DNA of 64,000 nucleotides, taken from positions 310,001 through 374,000 of the forward strand of contig CAWIWT010000001.1 of assembly GCA_963839725.1 (NCBI GenBank). The letters run 5' to 3'. Positions within the stretch are counted from its first letter, which is position 1, and each line of letters starts with the position of its first letter. Both the position numbers and the translations under genes were made by a program. Positions 26,891 through 36,099 of the stretch are shown piece after piece. This stretch comes from Kumtagia sp963839725. GTDB taxonomy: Bacteria; Pseudomonadota; Alphaproteobacteria; Rhizobiales; Rhizobiaceae. The notes beneath the pieces are model-generated. The model worked only from the letters and a program-made list of their open reading frames with translations. It was not told the DNA's origin and searched no databases.

Positions 26891-27885
26891 CGGCTCTTCA
26901 CCCGGTTCAGGACTTTCACATAGATGTTGGCCAGGCCGAACACGGCGACAAACAGGATGATGGCGAAAGCCGATGAGAAGCCGGTGCGCCAGCTTTCGAA
27001 GGCCTGACGCTTCAGGGTGATGGAAGCGACCTCGGTCGTTGAACCGGGGCCACCGCCGGTCAGCAGGTTGACCATGTCGAACATCTTGAAATTCTCGATG
27101 CCACGGAACAGCACGGCGAGCATAATGAAGGGCAGCGCCATGGGCAGGGTGATGGACCAGAACTGCCGCCAGTTGGAGGCGCGATCGACCTCCGCCGCCT
27201 CATAGATGTAGTCGGGGATCGAACGCAGCCCGGCGAGGCAGATCAGCATAACGTAGGGGGTCCACATCCAGGTATCGACGATGATGATCGCCCATGGGGC
27301 CAGCGAGACGTTGGAGAGCATCACGATCTCGCCGGGAGGAGTGCCGGATATGAAACCGATAATGTAGGTGAAAAGGCCTATTTGCGGCTCGTAGAGAAAT
27401 CGCCAAAAGTTGCCGACAACGGCCGGCGACAGCATCATCGGAATGAGAATGATGGTTGTCCACAAAGCATGGCCGCGAAACTTACGGTCGATGAGGTAGG
27501 CGAGTGTAAAGCCGATCACCGTCTGCAGCAGGATCGTCCAGAAAACGAAATGCGCGGTCGCCTGCATGGCGATCCAAATGTCCTGATCGCCCAGAATTCG
27601 CTCGTAGTTCTGTAGGCCGACATTCTTGATCACCTCGTTCGGCCGGTTGGCCCGGTAGTTGGTGAAGGACAGCCGGATTGCCCAGATCAGCGGAAAGATG
27701 TTGATCGCCAGCAGCAGGAGCATCGTCGGCGCGATGAACATCCATGCGACCATTCTGTCCGAAAGACCGCGGACGCTTTTGGCCAGCGGCTCTGGGGTGG
27801 CCCGGACCGCCATTTCGGCCGCACGGTCCAGGATGGATGCGTTGGTGTCGGTCACGAGGGGCTTTCCGCTGGGCAGGTCTTGCAT
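26887..27885 (-). CDS. ABC transporter permease (MalF-like)
   Basis: 332 residues with about six membrane helices (MFIAPTMLLLLAINIFPLIW first) and the EAA-type loop YEAAEVDRASNWRQFWSITLPM. It forms half of the import channel for a sugar or polyol. ATG 27885 has GGAGA 9 bases upstream; an in-frame start at 27984 would overlap the preceding gene and is not favoured. It follows the binding-protein gene by 62 bases. Confidence 0.92.
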   Translation of the reverse strand: MQDLPSGKPLVTDTNASILDRAAEMAVRATPEPLAKSVRGLSDRMVAWMFIAPTMLLLLAINIFPLIWAIRLSFTNYRANRPNEVIKNVGLQNYERILGDQDIWIAMQATAHFVFWTILLQTVIGFTLAYLIDRKFRGHALWTTIILIPMMLSPAVVGNFWRFLYEPQIGLFTYIIGFISGTPPGEIVMLSNVSLAPWAIIIVDTWMWTPYVMLICLAGLRSIPDYIYEAAEVDRASNWRQFWSITLPMALPFIMLAVLFRGIENFKMFDMVNLLTGGGPGSTTEVASITLKRQAFESWRTGFSSAFAIILFVAVFGLANIYVKVLNRVKSR

Positions 27886-27947
27886 TGCGAGGTCTCCGTC
27901 CCGCGCCAATCTAACACGGCGCAGGACGGGCTTGGGAGGTAAAGCCG

Positions 27948-29279
27948 TTACATCTTGCCGTCGTCTTCGAAGATCTCGGTCCAATCCTTGACCAGACCGT
28001 CGAGGGCTTCCTTGGCGGTGCCGTTGCCGGCAACGACGTAATCATGGAAGCGCTTCTGAGATGCCTGCAGCAGTGAGGCGTAGCTCGGCTCGGCCCAGAA
28101 ATCCTTCACGATCGCCATCGAAGCAAGGAAGGTCGAGGCATAGGGCTGGCTGGACGCAAAGGCCGGGTCCTCGACCACCGCCTTGAGGCAGGAGAAGCCA
28201 CCCAGCGACCACCACTTGGCCTGAACGTCCTTGTTGGCGAACCACTTGATATATTGGAACGCGGCGTCCTGGTGTTCCGAATAGGCGACCACCGAAATGC
28301 CCTGTCCGCCAAGCTGTGCGAAATGCTCGCCGTCCGGGCCTGCCGGATTTGCGAAGAAGCCTACCTTCTCGCCGCCGACCGCCTCGTCCTTCTGCAGACC
28401 GGGCCAAGTGAAGGCGAAGTTCATGTGCATCGCCACCTGACCGGATTTGAAGGCATCGACGCCTTCACCCATGTAGCTGTTCGATGCGCCTGGAGGCGTG
28501 CAGCAATCATAGAGCGACTTGTAGAACTCAAGGCCCTTCACGGACTTCTCCGAGTTGACGAAGCCTTCCATGTCATAGGGCTTGTCGGGGTTATCGTATT
28601 TGAAGCCGAAGCTGTAGAGCACATCCATGACGCCCATGGTGACGCCCTCAGATCCGCGCTCGGTGTAGATCGAGGCGCCGTAGACGGTCTTGCCGTCGAC
28701 CTCGCGCTTCTGGAAGAACTCGGCGACCTGCTTCAACTGCTCGAAGGTCTTGGGTGCGGCCAGGTCCCAGCCGTATTTTTCCTTGAACTCCTTCTGCAGT
28801 TCGGGCTTCTCGAACCAATCCTTGCGGTAGGTCCAGCCCACAACGTCGCCCATGGCCGGCAGCGCCCAATAGTTCGGCGTGTTCTTCGGCCACTGCGAAT
28901 AACCGACCACCGTCGCATCGACGAAGTCGGTCATCTTGATGCCTTCCTTGTCGAAGAAATCGTTCAGCTTGATGTAATGGCCGTTCTCCGCCGATCCGCC
29001 GATCCACTGGCTGTCGCCGATGATCAAGTCGCAGAGCTTACCCTTGGAATTCAGTTCGTTGAGGAACCGGTCTGCATAGTTGGTCCACGGGACGAACTCA
29101 AATTTCATGCCAATGCCTGTCTGCGCGGTAAAATCCTTACTCAGTTCGACCAGCGCGTTCGCCGGGTCCCATGCAGCCCAGCACAGCGTTATGTCTTCCG
29201 CCTGCGCGGTCGAGGAAATCGCAGTCGATGCAGTCAAGGCGCCGGCGAGCGCCAGCGTCACTTTCAGTGCCGATTTCAT
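27948..29279 (-). CDS. Extracellular solute-binding protein, family 1 (sugar/polyol)
   Basis: 443 residues beginning with a signal peptide (LALAGALTASTAISSTAQA, then EDITLCW). The mature part has the family-1 layout: an aromatic-rich first lobe (CWAAWDPANALVEL), DLIIGDSQWIGG, and a C-terminal lobe with AFQYIKWFANKDVQ. It captures the ligand in the periplasm and hands it to the MalF/MalG pair. It is the first gene of a minus-strand operon that ends with the Dha kinase, so the ligand is probably dihydroxyacetone, glycerol or another small polyol or ketose. GGGAGG lies just before the ATG, and a perfect hairpin sits at 29297-29319. Confidence 0.93.
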   Translation of the reverse strand: MKSALKVTLALAGALTASTAISSTAQAEDITLCWAAWDPANALVELSKDFTAQTGIGMKFEFVPWTNYADRFLNELNSKGKLCDLIIGDSQWIGGSAENGHYIKLNDFFDKEGIKMTDFVDATVVGYSQWPKNTPNYWALPAMGDVVGWTYRKDWFEKPELQKEFKEKYGWDLAAPKTFEQLKQVAEFFQKREVDGKTVYGASIYTERGSEGVTMGVMDVLYSFGFKYDNPDKPYDMEGFVNSEKSVKGLEFYKSLYDCCTPPGASNSYMGEGVDAFKSGQVAMHMNFAFTWPGLQKDEAVGGEKVGFFANPAGPDGEHFAQLGGQGISVVAYSEHQDAAFQYIKWFANKDVQAKWWSLGGFSCLKAVVEDPAFASSQPYASTFLASMAIVKDFWAEPSYASLLQASQKRFHDYVVAGNGTAKEALDGLVKDWTEIFEDDGKM

Positions 29280-29296
29280 ACCTACCTCCCATTAGC

Positions 29297-29319
29297 GAAA
29301 CCGTCCGAATGACGGTTTC
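29297..29319. promoter_or_regulatory. Hairpin in the leader of the ABC/dha operon
   Basis: A perfect 9-base inverted repeat, GAAACCGTC and GACGGTTTC with 5 bases between, lies 18-40 bases upstream of the binding-protein start codon. It is next to, but not overlapping, the GGGAGG ribosome-binding site. It could be an operator or a leader hairpin that stabilises the message; the sequence does not say which. Confidence 0.45.
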
Positions 29320-29375
29320 AAAGACCGGAACTCGCAGTGCTGGGGCCCTGTCGTCGCGGCTTCTCCCGGCGCCGT

Positions 29376-29422
29376 CGATGTTCAGTAAATTTGTTTAGTG
29401 ATGCAGCATTTACTAAACATCG
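29376..29422. promoter_or_regulatory. Probable operator: large inverted repeat upstream of ABC/dha operon
   Basis: The arms are CGATGTTCAGTAAAT at 29376-29390 and ATTTACTAAACATCG at 29408-29422, matching at 14 of 15 positions across a 17-base spacer. A third half-site, GTTTAGTGAT at 29393-29402, lies in direct orientation within the spacer. The site is AT-rich in GC-rich surroundings and lies about 100-145 bases before the first gene. This is what an operator for a dimeric or tetrameric repressor (for example DeoR or LacI type) would look like. No such repressor gene lies next to it. Confidence 0.6.
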
Positions 29423-29598
29423 CAAGCGAAATCGATGCTGCGGTGCAGCAAGAACCTTCGATTCATCGCCTTATAACCGTCAGAAAGCCTGACCTATCCG
29501 CGTCAAAACCGTTGATTCTTGAAAGAAATTTGCGCCACCGACGTCAATTCGGACACGACGCAATCACTAAATAAATGTGGCAAGCTCGTGCACCCTAC

Positions 29599-29701
29599 CG
29601 CATCGGCCCGAAAATCGGAATCGATTTTCGGAAAGCACGATGCGCAGTTTCAAAGAAATACAGCGTCCTTTGCGCGTCCGAAAGGAAGCGCGGCGCTGTA
29701 G
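29599..29701. repeat. Rhizobial-type intergenic palindromic repeat, copy 1
   Basis: About 103 bases that are nearly identical to the element at 52832-52933. It contains a perfect hairpin (CCGAAAATCG and CGATTTTCGG around GAAT, 29608-29631) and a second imperfect palindrome running from ACAGCG to CGCTGT. It lies upstream of the ABC/dha operon and downstream of the convergently ending tagH side, in the 484-base gene-free stretch 29280-29763. Elements like this are common in Mesorhizobium-type genomes; no gene is encoded. Confidence 0.75.
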
Positions 29702-29763
29702 GCAAAGCAGCCAGCCTCGGACTGGTTGCGCTCGGGTGAGTCGGTGACGACCGACGCTAGAGG

Positions 29764-31188
29764 TCAGCCCTTCTTATTCGCCTCATCATAGGCTTCGGCG
29801 AAATAGGCGAAGAAAACGTCCAGCATCCCATTGTCGTGCGGACCGGACTTCGCTTCCCAGCGCTCCACGAAAAGCTCCCAGGAGCGGCTTTTCTTCGACG
29901 AAAAGGCGGAGGTGCCGACCTTCGCGGTTATGGTTTCGGGCGACAACTCGTCAAGCAGGCGAGCCAGCGCCTTCTGCATCGCAGTATAGGTTGCAAGTTC
30001 GTGGCGCTTTAGATCGGCGAAGCCAGCCTCGAGACTCCCCTTCGCGCCGAGAAAACCCGGACGGCGGCGCGAAAACATCACATCGATGGCCTCGGCAGCC
30101 GTCGGTATAAATTTTAACGGATTGTTGTCGGTCGCGCCGATCATTGTGCGGCTGGAACTTTTGGTCATGGCCTTCGCCGCCGCGCGGGCCCGAAGCAACT
30201 GCGCAAGCTGCTCGGCGGAGACCCGCAAATACTCACCAATCTCGAAGCCGACTTCGCCGGGATCGCGATTGGCAAAGACCTCCGGCGTTACGCCGGCACC
30301 AGAGGCTAGACCATGAAGGAAGCGCGCCAGGCTCTGCTGGTCCGCAGCCGACGGCGCGGCATAAGACGCCGGAGGCGGCGGCGCGGGAACGGGCTGCGCG
30401 GCAAATTGCGGCTCCGGTATGCTCGCCTGGGCAGGGCCGCCCGAACCGAACAACTCGCCGCCGACCGGAATTGGCCGCGGACGTTGCATCGGAGGAGGCG
30501 GGGCGGGCTCCTCCCGGAAAACAGGTTGTGGTTGGGCGGCGGCCATTGGTGCAGGCGCCTGGCGCGGTACAGGCGCCGCATGGGGCTGGTCGAAGGGATT
30601 GCGATCAGCCGCCGGCAGCGAGAACGGATCGGCCCGGGACGGCGATTGCTCCGGAGCGGCGGACGGCTGCAGGTTCGGAAACTCCAGGAACTCATGGGAA
30701 AAGTCCGCCGCCCGCCGGCGGCTGGCCGGTTCAGGCGTGAGTTCGCGACGATCAATCGGTGGCGGCGCCTTTTCGCCAGTGCTCCAGAGATCATCAACCG
30801 GTGTGGAGTAAGCGGGATTGGCCGGCGAGAACGCCTCGCTTTCGTCGTAGCTGGCCATGGCCGGCGCGCCACTATCTTCGACTTCGACACGGACGATGTA
30901 GTGACCGATCGTCAGGCGGTCGCCTGACGTCAGCCGGTAGGGGCTCTTCATTCGCGCGGTCGAGCCGTTCAGGAACGTTCCATTGCTTGACACGTCGTAA
31001 AGCCAATAGCCACCCTTCTCGAAGCGGACATCGCAATGCAGTCCGGAGATGAAGCGGCTTGGATCCGGCAAGGTCCAATCAAGGTGCTGCTGACGGCCGA
31101 TCTCGAAGCCGCGGTTGCGCGCCTGAAACTGGATCGGCCCGCCATCCGGCAGAGAGTCCACACTGTCGATCGTAAGCGTGATCGTCAT
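29764..31188 (-). CDS. tagH: Type VI secretion FHA-domain protein TagH
   Basis: 474 residues. The N-terminal forkhead-associated domain (FEIGRQQHLDWTLPD, then SRFISGLHCDV and VSSNGTFLNG, about 25-75) binds phosphothreonine. A long Pro/Ala-rich linker (about 110-290) follows, then the conserved TagH C-terminal domain. In Pseudomonas, Fha1 is the substrate of the PpkA kinase and triggers assembly of the apparatus. Both kinase and phosphatase are present in this locus (53033-56194), so the same circuit is likely. It is the last gene of the minus-strand block after vgrG and a DUF6931-like gene. Confidence 0.88.
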   Translation of the reverse strand: MTITLTIDSVDSLPDGGPIQFQARNRGFEIGRQQHLDWTLPDPSRFISGLHCDVRFEKGGYWLYDVSSNGTFLNGSTARMKSPYRLTSGDRLTIGHYIVRVEVEDSGAPAMASYDESEAFSPANPAYSTPVDDLWSTGEKAPPPIDRRELTPEPASRRRAADFSHEFLEFPNLQPSAAPEQSPSRADPFSLPAADRNPFDQPHAAPVPRQAPAPMAAAQPQPVFREEPAPPPPMQRPRPIPVGGELFGSGGPAQASIPEPQFAAQPVPAPPPPASYAAPSAADQQSLARFLHGLASGAGVTPEVFANRDPGEVGFEIGEYLRVSAEQLAQLLRARAAAKAMTKSSSRTMIGATDNNPLKFIPTAAEAIDVMFSRRRPGFLGAKGSLEAGFADLKRHELATYTAMQKALARLLDELSPETITAKVGTSAFSSKKSRSWELFVERWEAKSGPHDNGMLDVFFAYFAEAYDEANKKG

Positions 31189-31339
31189 TAAGCCGCTTCA
31201 AATGCCTCCGTTCCGCGCCGCTCAAAAGCGAGAGCAGGGGACATGCTCTAGCGTTCACGGCATCGCCCGCGCAACACAATAGCGCGAGACCGAAACCGTA
31301 ATATTAATGCAGGGATGGCGGCACGGGCAGAGGCACTGC

Positions 31340-31888
31340 TCACTTTTCTGTCATCTGGATGCCCATAGATACGCAGGCCTCCAGCACCATTGCGCGTTGC
31401 TTGATCGGCACGCGGGCAATCGCGCTGAGTATGCCGGCATTGACCGCACGGGCCGTCAGGTATGGCGGCGGCACTACCGGGGCCATTCCGGACGGCGCCA
31501 TGGAACCGCCGCTCCAGCCCGCAGCCAGGGCGATCCATGCGCCCGGTGTCTTGACCGACGCCGACATGCCCGCGTCCAGCGCGGCATAGCGGCGGTCCTC
31601 TTCGGGTTCCCTCACCCACTCCTCCGCTGTCGCCAGCAAACTCGCGTCCTGTTCGGTAATTCCTTCCGGCAGGTTGCGAAGGCATTGGTGACCCCACCAC
31701 ACCGCAACGCGGCGCGGCAGGAGGTAGGAGCAGAATGTTACGGCGTCCTCGGGCGTCGGGGTGGAAAGGAGGCCGCGCAGGAAATCGAGCGAAGGCTGTT
31801 CCGTGCTAGCCGCCGTCATGTCCTCGGCCGCAGTGGGAAAGGACTCGAAAAGTTCCCGGGCAGTATTGAACCGGAGTCGGTTAGTCAT
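31340..31888 (-). CDS. DUF6931-like protein of the type VI locus
   Basis: 182 residues, no signal peptide or membrane segment. The segment SYLLPRRVAVWWGHQCLRNL and the later AAGWSGGSMAP are the most conserved-looking parts and match what I remember of the DUF6931 family, which is found beside type VI genes. Its role is not known. It sits between vgrG and tagH on the same strand, with gaps of 48 and 151 bases. Confidence 0.65.
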   Translation of the reverse strand: MTNRLRFNTARELFESFPTAAEDMTAASTEQPSLDFLRGLLSTPTPEDAVTFCSYLLPRRVAVWWGHQCLRNLPEGITEQDASLLATAEEWVREPEEDRRYAALDAGMSASVKTPGAWIALAAGWSGGSMAPSGMAPVVPPPYLTARAVNAGILSAIARVPIKQRAMVLEACVSMGIQMTEK

Positions 31889-31936
31889 CTTGCTTACGGC
31901 TTTCGTTGCGTCGGTTTGCCGATTGAAGGTCTCTCA

Positions 31937-33736
31937 TCAATTGATTTTAACGATGGTGCCGTTGATGATCATCATGGCGCCCGCCTTGTGTTCGGAGAAC
32001 AGTTTGGATTCGGATTTGAACTGCATGGTCGTCGCGATCTCGACGTTCGGCAACTCGATCTTGATCGACATCATGTCCATGGTGATCTTGCTCGCACCGA
32101 CCATCAGCGTGATTTTCTGACCTGCCTTGATCATTATCTCGTTGGTCACGTCGAGCGTGTCATTGTTCTTGATCGTCGTCGTCCGACTGTTCTTTATTAG
32201 CCTGCGTTCATCGTTCTCGACGGTGGAATCCAGATCGTATTGCGCATGCATGCGCACCAGTTCCTTGCCCTTCGAATCGTCCATGACAAATTCGTTGTAG
32301 CCGCCGCCACCCGTTGTCGAATTGGTTTTCCATCCGGAGATATTCTTGGAACCGGGAAGACCGAAAGGCGGCATGTTTTCGCCATTGTAGACGCAGCCGG
32401 TGATGATCGGCTGATCTGGATCGCCCTCCAGGAAGTCGACCATCACTTCCATGCCGATGCGGGGGGTGAAGATCGCGCCCCAGGATTTGCCCGCCGCCAC
32501 CTGTGCGACGCGAACACGTCGCGATTGGTCGGTTTTTCGGTCCCAATGGAAGCGGACGAGGATACGGCCATATTTATCGCAATCGATCTCGCCGTCCCCT
32601 ACCACCTCGGCGGTTTGCGGTCCGCGTATGTACGGCTTCGGGGTGCTTGCACGCGGCACGTACTGCTTGTCCGAGCGCATGAGTTCGTAACTGCCGGTGT
32701 AGACGGTCGCGTCACCCGAGCCAGACCGGTAGCTCTCGCCCTTGAAATGATGCTTGGCGCGCAGGACGAGGTACTGCTGGTTCTGGTTGCCGTCGGGATG
32801 TCCGCTGAGATTGAACAGGGCTCCGGGGAAGAAGCTCGCACAGTCGCCCTCGGCGTAATAGCGCTGGTCCTCTGCCCGGTGCCTGTCGAGATGAACCTGA
32901 GCGTAATCCTGTCCGTCCGATGGATCGACGTAGCGGCCCGGATAGATATAGCTCTCGAGCTTGCTGTTCTCGTAGGACGCGTCGCCCGTCTTGTCGGCCT
33001 TCATGTTGGCCGATGGCTTCTTGAAGTCATAGTCGGTCATCGCGACCTTGCCGGTCGTGAACTTTCTCTCGGGACGCCATAGCGACAGATGTTCGGTTTC
33101 ACGGCGATGTCTTGCATCCACCGCAATAAATGGCCGCGACGAGCGCGGCACTGGAACATAGGCCGAACTGCCGTCACCCATGACGAGCTTGTGAGCTCCT
33201 TTGGAGTGACGGAAATGATAGCTTATCCCGTGCTCTTCCATAAGGCGGCAGACGAAATCCATATCGCTTTCGCGATACTGAGCGACATATTCCAGCGTCG
33301 GATAGCTCTTCGACAAAGCCGGGCGAAAATCGGCCAGACCGCCGTGTTCCTGAAAAATCTTCTCGATGATCTGGGGCGCGGTCTTGTCGTGGAAGATCAG
33401 CGAATTAACCCGCTTGGACAGTAACCAAAGCCAGGGCCGAAGGACAAGTTCGTAAATATTGCCTTCGCGGCGTGTTCCGATCCAGCTCGCTTCGACCAAT
33501 ATCCCGTCGATGATGCGCTCACCGCCGCCAACCGTATTCATGCTTATCGTGCAGTGCTTGCCGATTGCATCGTCGAATACCAGGATCGCCTTGTCCTGTG
33601 TGACGGCCTCTACCCGGAACTCGAAGACCTGGCTCATTCCCTCGGTGCCCTCGAAGCCGAGCAGAGCCAGTTTGTCCTTGCCTAGCGGAGTCTCAAGTTT
33701 GCCGATCCGCTTGTCCTGCGTGTAGGAACTGGCCAT
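31937..33736 (-). CDS. vgrG: Type VI secretion tip protein VgrG (TssI)
   Basis: 599 residues. The N-terminal gp27-like part starts with PLGKDKLALLGFEGTEGMS and includes the FEFRVEA strand. The gp5-like OB domain includes FTPRIGMEVMVDFLEGDPDQP, and the C-terminal beta-helix needle follows. It ends soon after the needle without an extra toxin domain, so it is a plain spike. The start at 33736 has GGGAGA at suitable spacing; an upstream in-frame start at 33808 has no clear ribosome-binding site. It is divergent from the OmpA gene. Confidence 0.93.
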   Translation of the reverse strand: MASSYTQDKRIGKLETPLGKDKLALLGFEGTEGMSQVFEFRVEAVTQDKAILVFDDAIGKHCTISMNTVGGGERIIDGILVEASWIGTRREGNIYELVLRPWLWLLSKRVNSLIFHDKTAPQIIEKIFQEHGGLADFRPALSKSYPTLEYVAQYRESDMDFVCRLMEEHGISYHFRHSKGAHKLVMGDGSSAYVPVPRSSRPFIAVDARHRRETEHLSLWRPERKFTTGKVAMTDYDFKKPSANMKADKTGDASYENSKLESYIYPGRYVDPSDGQDYAQVHLDRHRAEDQRYYAEGDCASFFPGALFNLSGHPDGNQNQQYLVLRAKHHFKGESYRSGSGDATVYTGSYELMRSDKQYVPRASTPKPYIRGPQTAEVVGDGEIDCDKYGRILVRFHWDRKTDQSRRVRVAQVAAGKSWGAIFTPRIGMEVMVDFLEGDPDQPIITGCVYNGENMPPFGLPGSKNISGWKTNSTTGGGGYNEFVMDDSKGKELVRMHAQYDLDSTVENDERRLIKNSRTTTIKNNDTLDVTNEIMIKAGQKITLMVGASKITMDMMSIKIELPNVEIATTMQFKSESKLFSEHKAGAMMIINGTIVKIN

Positions 33737-33984
33737 CGCAGCGAAATCTCCCTGATGCCCGGACGCCGGCCAACTGCCACTACCCTTGCCCGGCGGCAAC
33801 CGACGCATATTGCGGAAGTATCGACAATCCCGCTACTTGTTGTCCAGCCGAAGCTCCGCCGCCGCCGGTTTGTATCCGCAATGTATCTATTCTGTATCCG
33901 CAGACCGCCGACGAACCGATGGGAAAAACCCTACGCCGGTACAACGCAAGGTCGTTCACGCTCCACGTTACGGCCTGTGTTTCG

Positions 33985-34013
33985 TTGACACAACGCACCC
34001 CGAATTCTATCTT
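33985..34013 (+). promoter_or_regulatory. Sigma-70 type promoter for the OmpA gene and possibly the tss operon
   Basis: TTGACA at 33985-33990 and TATCTT at 34008-34013 are separated by exactly 17 bases, close to the vegetative consensus. The OmpA start codon is at 34058, leaving a leader of roughly 40 bases. The hexamers sit in the 321-base gap between the divergent vgrG and OmpA genes. Confidence 0.6.
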
Positions 34014-34057
34014 TGTTCGATATCCATTTCCGTTTGTGGCAAAAGGGTAACGGTGCA

Positions 34058-34579
34058 ATGCGCAAGGCTGTTTTCGCGTCGTTCGTTCTGGTTGCGAGCA
34101 TTTCCGGCATCGGCGGCTCGCTCGCCGATCCCCTGACCTCCGATCAGATCGTCGAACATTTCGCCAATACAGCAGATCTCGGCAACAAACGCGGCATTTG
34201 CGTGGGATCTGCGGACGAGTGCAACAAGGATCAGCCGGCACCAACCGGGCTCGACATGCTGATCAACTTCAACCTCAACTCGGCCGAGTTGACGCCGGAG
34301 GCTCGCCAGAACTTAAGCGAATTCGCCAAGGCGCTGAAGGACGACCGGCTGCAGGCGGCGACTTTCGTCGTCGAAGGCTATACGGATGCGTCCGGCGACG
34401 AGCGCTACAACGACAACTTGTCGGCGCGGCGCGCCGAGTCGGTTACCGCGTTCCTGCTCGCCAACGGTATCAGCCGCGACAAGGTCGAGGCTATTGGCAA
34501 GGGCGAACAGGATCCGCGCGTACCCGATCCTTATGACCCGGTGAACCGCCGCGTCGAAATGAAGATCAAGGTTCAGTAG
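34058..34579 (+). CDS. OmpA-family periplasmic protein
   Basis: 173 residues starting with a signal peptide (MRKAVFASFVLVASI...GGSLA). The C-terminal OmpA-like peptidoglycan-binding domain shows INFNLNSAELTPEA, then VEGYTDASGDERYNDNLSARRAESV and DPVNRRVEM. It has no beta-barrel and no lipobox, so it is probably a soluble periplasmic protein that binds the cell wall. It opens the plus-strand type VI block and may anchor the apparatus. A terminator-like hairpin follows at 34638. Confidence 0.88.
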   Translation: MRKAVFASFVLVASISGIGGSLADPLTSDQIVEHFANTADLGNKRGICVGSADECNKDQPAPTGLDMLINFNLNSAELTPEARQNLSEFAKALKDDRLQAATFVVEGYTDASGDERYNDNLSARRAESVTAFLLANGISRDKVEAIGKGEQDPRVPDPYDPVNRRVEMKIKVQ

Positions 34580-34637
34580 CTGAGACAAAGTCGGGTGGCG
34601 GCGACACCAACCTGATACCCAACACAGGTTAAGTTAC

Positions 34638-34668
34638 AGGCGTCCGATTTGACGGGCGCCTTTTTTTT
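34638..34668 (+). terminator. Intrinsic terminator between the OmpA gene and tssA
   Basis: The stem pairs AGGCGTCC (34638-34645) with GGGCGCCT (34654-34661), with one G-U pair and an 8-base loop, and runs straight into eight T residues. It is 59 bases after the OmpA stop and ends 16 bases before the tssA start, so tssA either depends on readthrough or has its own start signal nearby. Confidence 0.75.
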
Positions 34669-34684
34669 GTGGCTCTATTCAGCG

Positions 34685-36019
34685 ATGCGTTTCGACAATC
34701 TCATCAATCCCGTCTCTGAAGACGGGCCTTGCGGCCCAGACCTCGATGAGATCGGGGACGACAAGTATCTCAACTACATGCTGGGCGCCGATAACCGGAT
34801 GCCCACCCGGTATCTCGACTCCGAGACAGGCGCTCCCTTCGACCGGGCGATGATCGACCTCAAGGCCGAAACCAAGACGATAGACGACTTCCTCGAGCAG
34901 TCGCGTGATCTTCGGCTGTTAACGCTCGACGCACGCCTTCAGGCGCTTGCGGGACAGATGACCGGCTTCTGCGACTGCCTTCGGGCAATTGCCACTCTGC
35001 TGGGCGCACACTGGAACGATGTCCACCCAAAGGGCTACGAAGGCGATTTCACCCTTCGGCAGAACACAATTAGCGGGCTGGAGGATCGCACGACAGTCGT
35101 GCTGCCGCTCCAATACGCGCCACTTCTCCGCGATCAGCGGGCTGGCTCCATCAGCCTTCGCGACTACATGGTTTCGATCGGCAAGGCGCAGCCGCGCGAA
35201 GAAGAGCGCACCATCGATGTCAACCAGATCCTGGAGACCTTCCGCAGCGAGTCTCATCGTGCGGAAGTCGACACCTTGCACGCAGCGATCACCGAAGGCT
35301 TGTCGTCGCTTACCAAGATCAAGTCGGCCTTCGACGAAGGCACGAATTACGAATTCTCGCCCGGCTTCGACCTCCTGCGCGGCGCGCTTTCGGACGCCAT
35401 AAAGTTCATCGAGACAGCGCGGCCTGACCTGGGTGGGGCGACGGCTGGCGCCGACGAAGCCGCCGCGGTTGAAACGGGCGATGGTGAGGTTTTAACGGAT
35501 GGCGCGGCGCCAGCAGCGACGGCCGGCGGGCAACCAAAGGCCGAGAAAGTCGCGATAGCGAGCCATGCCGCGGCATCGGCGGCGCTGCTGGCCGCCGAGC
35601 AATATTTCGGTCGCATGGAGCCGTCCTCGCCGGCGCTTCTGCTCGTGCACGAGGCGCGTCAGCTCGTCGGCAAACCACTGGTGGCGGCCCTTGAGGCGCT
35701 GCTACCGGAAAATGCCGAATACGCATCGATCATCGTGGACTCGTCCGTCGGGTTTCAGTTCAACATGACCAAGATGCGGGCGATCGTCGAGGACTATGCG
35801 GCGACCGCCGAGGAAGCCTGTTCCGAAACCGAAATTCCGGAGTTCAAGGCCGATACCCGCCCCGAGGCCGTGGCTCTGATCACCAGTGTCGCAGCGTTCT
35901 TTCGCACCGTCGAGCCATCCAGTCCCATACCCATGGTTCTAGGCCGCGCCGAGCGCTTCATTAGTCAGAATTTTCAGACTATCATTACCGATCTCATGCC
36001 GAAAAAGAGTGCCGAGTAA
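34685..36019 (+). CDS. tssA: Type VI secretion protein TssA
   Basis: 444 residues with the ImpA_N domain at the N-terminus (NPVSEDGPCGPDLDEIGD...) followed by LTLDARLQALAGQMTGF and HWNDVHPKG. TssA organises baseplate and tail polymerisation in the cytoplasm. The C-terminal half includes SSPALLLVHEARQLVG and is of the shorter TssA type. The ATG at 34685 begins the family's N-terminus; it follows directly after the terminator hairpin. Confidence 0.9.
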   Translation: MRFDNLINPVSEDGPCGPDLDEIGDDKYLNYMLGADNRMPTRYLDSETGAPFDRAMIDLKAETKTIDDFLEQSRDLRLLTLDARLQALAGQMTGFCDCLRAIATLLGAHWNDVHPKGYEGDFTLRQNTISGLEDRTTVVLPLQYAPLLRDQRAGSISLRDYMVSIGKAQPREEERTIDVNQILETFRSESHRAEVDTLHAAITEGLSSLTKIKSAFDEGTNYEFSPGFDLLRGALSDAIKFIETARPDLGGATAGADEAAAVETGDGEVLTDGAAPAATAGGQPKAEKVAIASHAAASAALLAAEQYFGRMEPSSPALLLVHEARQLVGKPLVAALEALLPENAEYASIIVDSSVGFQFNMTKMRAIVEDYAATAEEACSETEIPEFKADTRPEAVALITSVAAFFRTVEPSSPIPMVLGRAERFISQNFQTIITDLMPKKSAE

Positions 36020-36099
36020 TGCCGAAAACTCCGGCTATTCAAACTGTTTGACAAGCCGTAGCGTGTTCGTGTTCCATGCGAAACTAAGAGGAGTGAGCG

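Noticed and set aside
29519..29701. 60-codon frame sharing the peptide SARKSESIFGKHD with another small frame at 52797-53165
   Set aside because: The match is due to the shared intergenic repeat; neither frame looks like a gene.
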